Below are positions 60,089 to 64,000 of a DNA stretch of 64,000 bases, piece by piece. A program made the translations under genes and the position numbers. Origin of the DNA: an uncultured Clostridia bacterium (GTDB lineage Bacteria > Bacillota > Clostridia > Oscillospirales > Oscillospiraceae); contig CANSAE010000001.1 of assembly GCA_947644595.1 (NCBI GenBank), positions 490,112 through 554,111 of the forward strand. The letters are read 5' to 3'. Numbering within the stretch: the first letter of the stretch is position 1; the number at the start of each line of letters is the position of its first letter. Below the pieces are notes generated by a model, which was not told where the DNA came from, ran no database searches, and saw only the letters and a program-made list of their open reading frames with translations.

Positions 60089-61399
60089 ATGTACCGTACG
60101 GCAATGGAATACCTACTCGCATGGAAAGAAAAAATGCGGCGAAAACCGCTTATCATCCGCGGTGCCCGCCAGGTCGGGAAAACATGGCTGATGAAGGAGT
60201 TTGGCAAAATTGGTTATGAACAAGTTGTTTATATCAACTTCGACAATAACCCTCAGATGAAAATCCTGTTTGAAGAAAGCCTGGATGTCACTCGGTTGAT
60301 CACTGGCTTGGAGTTATATGCCGGTCACAAAATCGATCCCGCCAACACACTCTTGATTTTCGATGAGGTGCAAGAGGTTCCAAAGGCCTTAAGCAGTCTA
60401 AAGTATTTTAACGAGGATGCACCTCAATACCAAATCGTTTGTGCAGGAAGTCTCTTGGGGGTAGCCCTCCATCATGGAACTTCTTTTCCTGTCGGTAAAG
60501 TAGAATTCCTTGATTTGTATCCGCTGTCTTTTTTTGAGTTTCTGTCTGCAATGGGAAAAGAGCAATTTGTTACGCTCCTCCAAACTGGTGACTTTGATAT
60601 GGCCGCAAACTTTAAACTGGATTATATCGACTTGCTGAAACAATACTATTATGTTGGCGGGATGCCCGAGGCTGTCCAGGCTTTTGCTGACAGCAAGGAT
60701 TTCAACGAAGTGCGTGAGATCCAGCAACGAATCTTAACTGCCTATGAGCAGGACTTCTCAAAACACGCCCCCAATGAAGCAGTTCCTCGCATTCGAATGC
60801 TCTGGAACAGCATCCCGGCACAATTGTCAAAAGAAAACAAAAAGTTTATCTATGGTCTGATCAAAGAAGGAGCACGTGCCAAAGAGTATGAATTGGCCAT
60901 GCTCTGGCTCACCGACTGCGGACTTGTCCACAAAGTGCATCGCGTTTCAACTCCCAGTTTGCCGCTGAAAGCCTATGAGGACTTGAAGGCCTTCAAGCTA
61001 TATCTGGTAGATGTAGGTCTTTTGTCCTGCATGGTAGGTCTGCGGCAGGATGTACTCCTAAATGGAAATCAGTTATTCAAAGAGTTTAAAGGCGCACTCA
61101 CTGAGCAATATGTCCTGCAACAACTCAAAACAATTAAAGGCCTTAATGTTTATTATTGGACTGCTGATCGCGGTACCGCCGAAGTAGACTTTGTCATCGA
61201 TAACGGTAGCGATGTGATCCCGGTTGAAGTAAAAGCAGAAATCAATCTGCAAGCAAAGAGTTTGAAGGTCTATCGAGAAAAGTTCCAGCCAAATTTGTCA
61301 ATCCGAACATCTATGACAGATTATAAGAAAGAAGATTGGTTGTTGAATCTGCCATTGTGGGCAATCAGTACAATCCGTTATACACATCGAGTAAATTGA
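60089..61399 (+). CDS. AAA_14/DUF4143 ATP-binding protein
   Basis: A 436-residue P-loop ATPase. Walker A GARQVGKT is at residues 25-32, Walker B is LLIFDEVQEV, then AGSLLGVALH. The C-terminal DUF4143 part has a PD-(D/E)XK nuclease-like pattern (GTAEVDFVIDNGSDVIPVEV, then KAE). Such proteins are common in gut Bacillota on mobile or defence islands; their role is unsettled. The ATG at 60089 has GAGGTG upstream. It is followed by the reverse transcriptase gene 48 bases later on the same strand. Confidence 0.85.
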   Translation: MYRTAMEYLLAWKEKMRRKPLIIRGARQVGKTWLMKEFGKIGYEQVVYINFDNNPQMKILFEESLDVTRLITGLELYAGHKIDPANTLLIFDEVQEVPKALSSLKYFNEDAPQYQIVCAGSLLGVALHHGTSFPVGKVEFLDLYPLSFFEFLSAMGKEQFVTLLQTGDFDMAANFKLDYIDLLKQYYYVGGMPEAVQAFADSKDFNEVREIQQRILTAYEQDFSKHAPNEAVPRIRMLWNSIPAQLSKENKKFIYGLIKEGARAKEYELAMLWLTDCGLVHKVHRVSTPSLPLKAYEDLKAFKLYLVDVGLLSCMVGLRQDVLLNGNQLFKEFKGALTEQYVLQQLKTIKGLNVYYWTADRGTAEVDFVIDNGSDVIPVEVKAEINLQAKSLKVYREKFQPNLSIRTSMTDYKKEDWLLNLPLWAISTIRYTHRVN

Positions 61400-61447
61400 C
61401 TTAACTAAAAACTATAGACTTGCAATACTAATCCTGAGAGGTATTAT

Positions 61448-62980
61448 ATGCGCGATTATAAAAAAATATGGAAAGACATTACGATGAATGGGTTCTTTTC
61501 AGAATACCTACCTCCGTGTTTTCAACTAGACGAACATATATTGTATCATATTCCACCACGAAACTGTGATTTAATTCCTCCATTGAGCTTTACAATGAGT
61601 CGTTACAATGGTAATGATGCAAGGAGAACTATATTCTTACCTGAAATTGGTACCTACCTTGCGGCTCAAGAATGTCTTAATACAGATAATATCTTACAGG
61701 AACTCATTGAGTTCACCGAAACGAGTAGCAATTCATTTTCTCCTATTTTGTCTGATGACGACAGTATAGTCCTGCATGATCAATCCTATTGGGATAATAC
61801 CGCCTGCGAGCCAATAATACTACCAGTTTCTACACAATACATAAATAACATAATGAAAAAAATTATGCGTTCAGTCGGCGCAAAACAAGTGCTCAAGCTG
61901 GATATATCAAATTGCTTTTCAAGTTTTTACACGCACATGATCCCTGCCATATTGCTGGGTGCCGACAACGCAGAAGCAGAGTTCCGAAAGTTTTTGCTGA
62001 ACAGTAACGATCCCAGTATTTCTAATATATACTTAAAATACCGTAATTTAGATGAGTCTGTTCGTCGACAGAACAGAAACCAAACAAATGGGCTATTGCC
62101 TGGGCCTCTCTCTTCAAAAATAATTGCAGAAGCAATATTAACTCGAATAGACACAGAATTAAATGTTCACGACCTAAATTACTCTCGATATGTGGATGAT
62201 TACGAAGTGTATCTTTATCATGGCGAGGAAAAAGAGGTTATTAGTATTTTTAGTGAAATTCTCTCAAAATATGGTTTTACTCTGAATGCGGAAAAAAGTA
62301 AAACTGTTGACTTTCCCTGCTATATCGAAGAAAACTTCAACAAATTACTTCATGGAACACTTAGCGAGGATATAAGTTCCGAAGAACTGATGTCACTATT
62401 TAACACTTTCTTCCTTCTTGAAAAGAATGGCACGAAGGGTGCTATTCGCTATTTTCTGAAAACTATCGAAACACTCCCTTTTGCAATTAATTTACCAATC
62501 TTCAAAACTTACTTGATTAGCATCCTCGCTAATAATGAACGTTCCTTATCAAAGGCATGTTCCCTGCTCCTCAGTCATCATAATTTATTGACATTAGATT
62601 CAAACGACGTAAAGATAATTCGAAACATGCTTAATCATCATATTGAGTGCAATCACGATCTTGAAGTCATTTGGCTATTGTATCTTCTGATTGAACTTAA
62701 ACACATTGAGCTGGGCAACGAACTTATTCAGAAAATAGTAGATTCAAAGAATGAGTTAGCTAAAACTATTCTTTTAAGATCGCAGCAAATCAATCAACAA
62801 AACATCGAAAAAGTAACAGCTAATGCAACTTCTTGGATATTGCTATATGAATTATACGCTTCAAACAAAATTGAAGAAGGAGAGTTTATATCACAACTAA
62901 ACATTAATAGGAACAAGGAAATGTACCGGTATTTTAAGAGGAACAATATTCACTTCTGCAAGGAGCTTCCCTCTCATTAA
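61448..62980 (+). CDS. Reverse transcriptase, Abi/UG (defence-type) class
   Basis: A 510-residue RNA-directed DNA polymerase. Palm motif A holds D152 (KLDISNCFSSFYTH), the motif B region is GLLPGPLSSKIIAEA, and motif C is Y248-V-D-D (RYVDDYEVYL), so polymerase activity looks possible. There is no maturase X domain or endonuclease, which speaks against a group II intron. Residues 330-510 are all-helical, as in abortive-infection and unknown-group (DRT) enzymes. It is strikingly AT-rich compared with the core genome, pointing to transfer. GAGAGGT precedes the ATG. The exact UG group cannot be decided. Confidence 0.85.
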   Translation: MRDYKKIWKDITMNGFFSEYLPPCFQLDEHILYHIPPRNCDLIPPLSFTMSRYNGNDARRTIFLPEIGTYLAAQECLNTDNILQELIEFTETSSNSFSPILSDDDSIVLHDQSYWDNTACEPIILPVSTQYINNIMKKIMRSVGAKQVLKLDISNCFSSFYTHMIPAILLGADNAEAEFRKFLLNSNDPSISNIYLKYRNLDESVRRQNRNQTNGLLPGPLSSKIIAEAILTRIDTELNVHDLNYSRYVDDYEVYLYHGEEKEVISIFSEILSKYGFTLNAEKSKTVDFPCYIEENFNKLLHGTLSEDISSEELMSLFNTFFLLEKNGTKGAIRYFLKTIETLPFAINLPIFKTYLISILANNERSLSKACSLLLSHHNLLTLDSNDVKIIRNMLNHHIECNHDLEVIWLLYLLIELKHIELGNELIQKIVDSKNELAKTILLRSQQINQQNIEKVTANATSWILLYELYASNKIEEGEFISQLNINRNKEMYRYFKRNNIHFCKELPSH

Positions 62981-63085
62981 AAAATGTCTACTAAATTTTT
63001 ACTGTCCACCGCACCACCACATTTCTATTATAATCCTTAAACACTGCTTGTCCGGTTTTCTCCCACAGGGATTCTCCTTTTGCTT

Positions 63086-63105
63086 CATGTGTTCTTCATC
63101 ACATG
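63086..63105. other. Right junction (attachment site) of the sigK element
   Basis: TTCTT (63092-63096; AAGAA on the coding strand) marks the border. CATGTG (63086-63091) and CACATG (63100-63105) form an inverted repeat around it. The arms differ from those at the left junction, as expected for attL/attR-type sites. From 62981 to 63085 I see only element-end DNA and no gene. Confidence 0.7.
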
Positions 63106-63291
63106 CGCTACCAGGCGCAGATTATGCTCAATCAGCGTATTGCGGGCTTCCAGGTCTCCATGGTTTACCCACCGCTCCACACAGCGTGTCTCTTCCTCCT
63201 TGTTCAATGGCCGCGGAAAGGACCCGCCTCCACCTAAACGCAGCATGATGAACGTGCTGCTCATCAGTACAAGCAGTGCACTGTACAGCAT
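63092..63291 (-). CDS. sigK: Sigma-K, N-terminal part (5' fragment of split gene)
   Basis: From ATG 63291, behind GGAGG with a five-base gap, it encodes a hydrophobic pro-sequence (MLYSALLVLMSSTFIML) and then sigma region 1.2/2.1 (FPRPLNKEEETRCVERWVNH, EARNTLIEHNLRLVAHVMKK up to the join). The unjoined frame stops after three element-derived bases beyond the core (N-T-stop). The pro-sequence is the part removed by SpoIVFB in spore formers. An alternative ATG at 63303 adds four residues. Excision joins it to 54801-55290. Confidence 0.93.
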
Positions 63292-63325
63292 AATAGCCTC
63301 CATATCCGACAATTTCAGATATGCC

Positions 63326-63355
63326 ATTCTATGCCGTTCCACCTCGTCCTTATGC
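63326..63355 (-). promoter_or_regulatory. Possible sigma-E-type promoter of sigK
   Basis: On the minus strand GCATAAG (63355-63349), a 15-base spacer and CATAGAAT (63333-63326) resemble the sigma-E -35/-10 pattern. The leader would reach the GGAGG site before ATG 63291, consistent with mother-cell expression. Confidence 0.4.
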
Positions 63356-63357
63356 GA

Positions 63358-63391
63358 CAAAAAACGCCGGAATTCCTCCGGCGTTTTTCTT
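63358..63391 (-). terminator. Terminator after the HTH/zinc-ribbon gene
   Basis: AACGCCGGA pairs with TCCGGCGTT, followed by a T run on the minus strand. It isolates sigK from the upstream gene. Confidence 0.8.
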
Positions 63392-63797
63392 AAAGAAAGA
63401 CGATGTCTTCAAATTTACTCCAATCCAAGCGTTGCCCGCATTCACTGCAAAACTTAATATATTCCCGGTCAAGTGTTTGGCTGCATTTTGGACAAATCGG
63501 AAAGTGGCTCGTACCCTCGGTGCCCTCAATCGCAGAAACTTCTGTTACTGGTAATGATATACGATAAGAAATCACATGATCTTGAACATGATCCCGAACG
63601 CCCAGTAATTCATTTGGCGTTTTCTCTAATCCGCTACACATTCCCTCAAGCACCGCAATACTTGGAACTGCTTTCTTACAAACAATTTTCCCAAAATATC
63701 GCCTACTGATTCCGCATAACTCTGCAGCAGTTTCGTAGCTATACTTCTTTTCTCCACAAATAAGAAGCAGCGAATTAGCCAGATCATCTAAAAACAT
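63390..63797 (-). CDS. HTH protein with C-terminal zinc ribbon
   Basis: A 135-residue protein. Residues about 5-65 form an XRE-like helix-turn-helix (YETAAELCGISRRYFGKIVC), used for DNA binding. The C-terminal 35 residues hold two Cys pairs (ICPKCSQ and FCSECGQ) that fit a zinc ribbon. A transcription regulator is likely; targets unknown. It lies outside the sigK element, upstream of sigK, and is transcribed in the same direction but ends at its own terminator. Confidence 0.75.
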   Translation of the reverse strand: MFLDDLANSLLLICGEKKYSYETAAELCGISRRYFGKIVCKKAVPSIAVLEGMCSGLEKTPNELLGVRDHVQDHVISYRISLPVTEVSAIEGTEGTSHFPICPKCSQTLDREYIKFCSECGQRLDWSKFEDIVFL

Positions 63798-63960
63798 CTT
63801 AAACTCTCTCTTTCTATATTAAGATACCTTTAGTATACCTCCATTCATCGCGAAAAGACAGGAACTACAATTCCTCACTTATATTTTTTCCATGAAGTTT
63901 CAAAAAAGCCTTTCAGTATATTGGGTCCATTCTCATGTCTTTTTCCTCAAATCATATAGA

Positions 63961-63989
63961 AAAAACCTCCCCGTATGGGGAGGTTTTTC
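63961..63989. terminator. Bidirectional terminator near the window end
   Basis: AAAAACCTCCCC pairs with GGGGAGGTTTTT around GTAT. The gene it serves lies beyond the window. Between 63798 and 63960 I see no gene, only AT-rich sequence that may hold the promoter of the HTH gene. Confidence 0.75.
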
Positions 63990-64000
63990 GTTAGGATTTT

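Larger units (their letters stand above)
55291..63091. mobile_element. Skin-like element interrupting sigK (7801 bp)
   Basis: sigK is split: the promoter-side coding part ends at 63092 and the rest resumes at 55290. Both borders carry AAGAA on the coding strand, and the fused frame is exact (66 full codons, one codon rebuilt at the join, 163 further codons including stop). Cargo: serine recombinase and its small coupled gene, a protein of unknown function, a degenerate recombinase, a tyrosine integrase, an AAA ATPase and a reverse transcriptase. No phage structural genes are seen. Bacillus and Clostridioides skin elements in sigK are the known parallel; this cargo set is different from those I know. 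Confidence 0.92.

Noticed and set aside
61448..62980. Group II intron or retron
   Set aside because: No maturase X domain, HNH endonuclease or intron ribozyme domain V; no room upstream for a retron msr/msd RNA (48 bases to the previous gene).
55291..63091. Cryptic prophage remnant
   Set aside because: No capsid, tail, terminase or lysis genes. The exact repair of sigK and the serine recombinase at the border explain the element better.

Overview
The window looks like the chromosome of a spore-forming Clostridia member (Bacillota), probably an Oscillospiraceae/Ruminococcaceae-type gut anaerobe. Reasons: Firmicutes-type Rex, RqcH, mini-RNase III and UppP; SLH-domain surface proteins; the sporulation genes bofA and sigK; strong AGGAGG ribosome sites with TTGACA/TATAAT promoters; and GC judged by eye to be slightly above 50%. 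Most genes lie on the minus strand.

Layout. 1-1.7 kb: str operon (rpsL, rpsG, start of fusA). 1.7-7.4 kb: a chromosomal vanG-type D-Ala-D-Ser cluster (vanR, an SDR, vanS, vanG, vanXY and a VanT-like membrane domain without the racemase half). 7.4-14.6 kb: rex, an SLH protein, mnmE, threonine-dehydrogenase-like gene, HTH regulator, SpoU methylase, small genes. 14.6-23.8 kb: tRNA-Leu, PFL/ACT pair, DUF6774-like small gene, secreted protein, rqcH-mrnC, ftsK/spoIIIE, uppP. 23.9-29.3 kb: a 1534-residue SLH surface protein behind a leader of about 730 nt that carries five tandem c-di-GMP-I riboswitch aptamers. 29.4-39.3 kb: operon parE - secreted DUF1266-like gene - parC - prfA - TsaC/CoaE fusion - M18 aminopeptidase - ClpP-like. 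39.4-46.7 kb: a candidate structured RNA, yaaL-bofA, lipoprotein, ddl-murF-alkD, MBL protein, exonuclease and a broken gene. 46.7-54.4 kb: the rimP-nusA-ylxR-ylxQ-infB-rbfA-nrnA-truB-ribF operon.

54.8-63.3 kb: sigK, the late mother-cell sigma factor, is split in two by a skin-like element of about 7.8 kb. Both junctions carry the pentamer AAGAA. Joining the halves there restores one uninterrupted 229-codon SigK reading frame. The element encodes a large serine recombinase, a small gene coupled to it, two proteins that look like degenerate serine-recombinase halves, a tyrosine integrase, an AAA ATPase and an AT-rich reverse transcriptase of Abi/UG defence type. BofA, which holds pro-SigK in check, is encoded about 15 kb away.

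Functional themes: (i) a programmed DNA rearrangement for sporulation that also carries probable defence cargo; (ii) c-di-GMP control of a giant surface protein; (iii) cell-wall precursor remodelling (vanG cluster, ddl-murF, uppP); (iv) a core translation and ribosome-maturation block.
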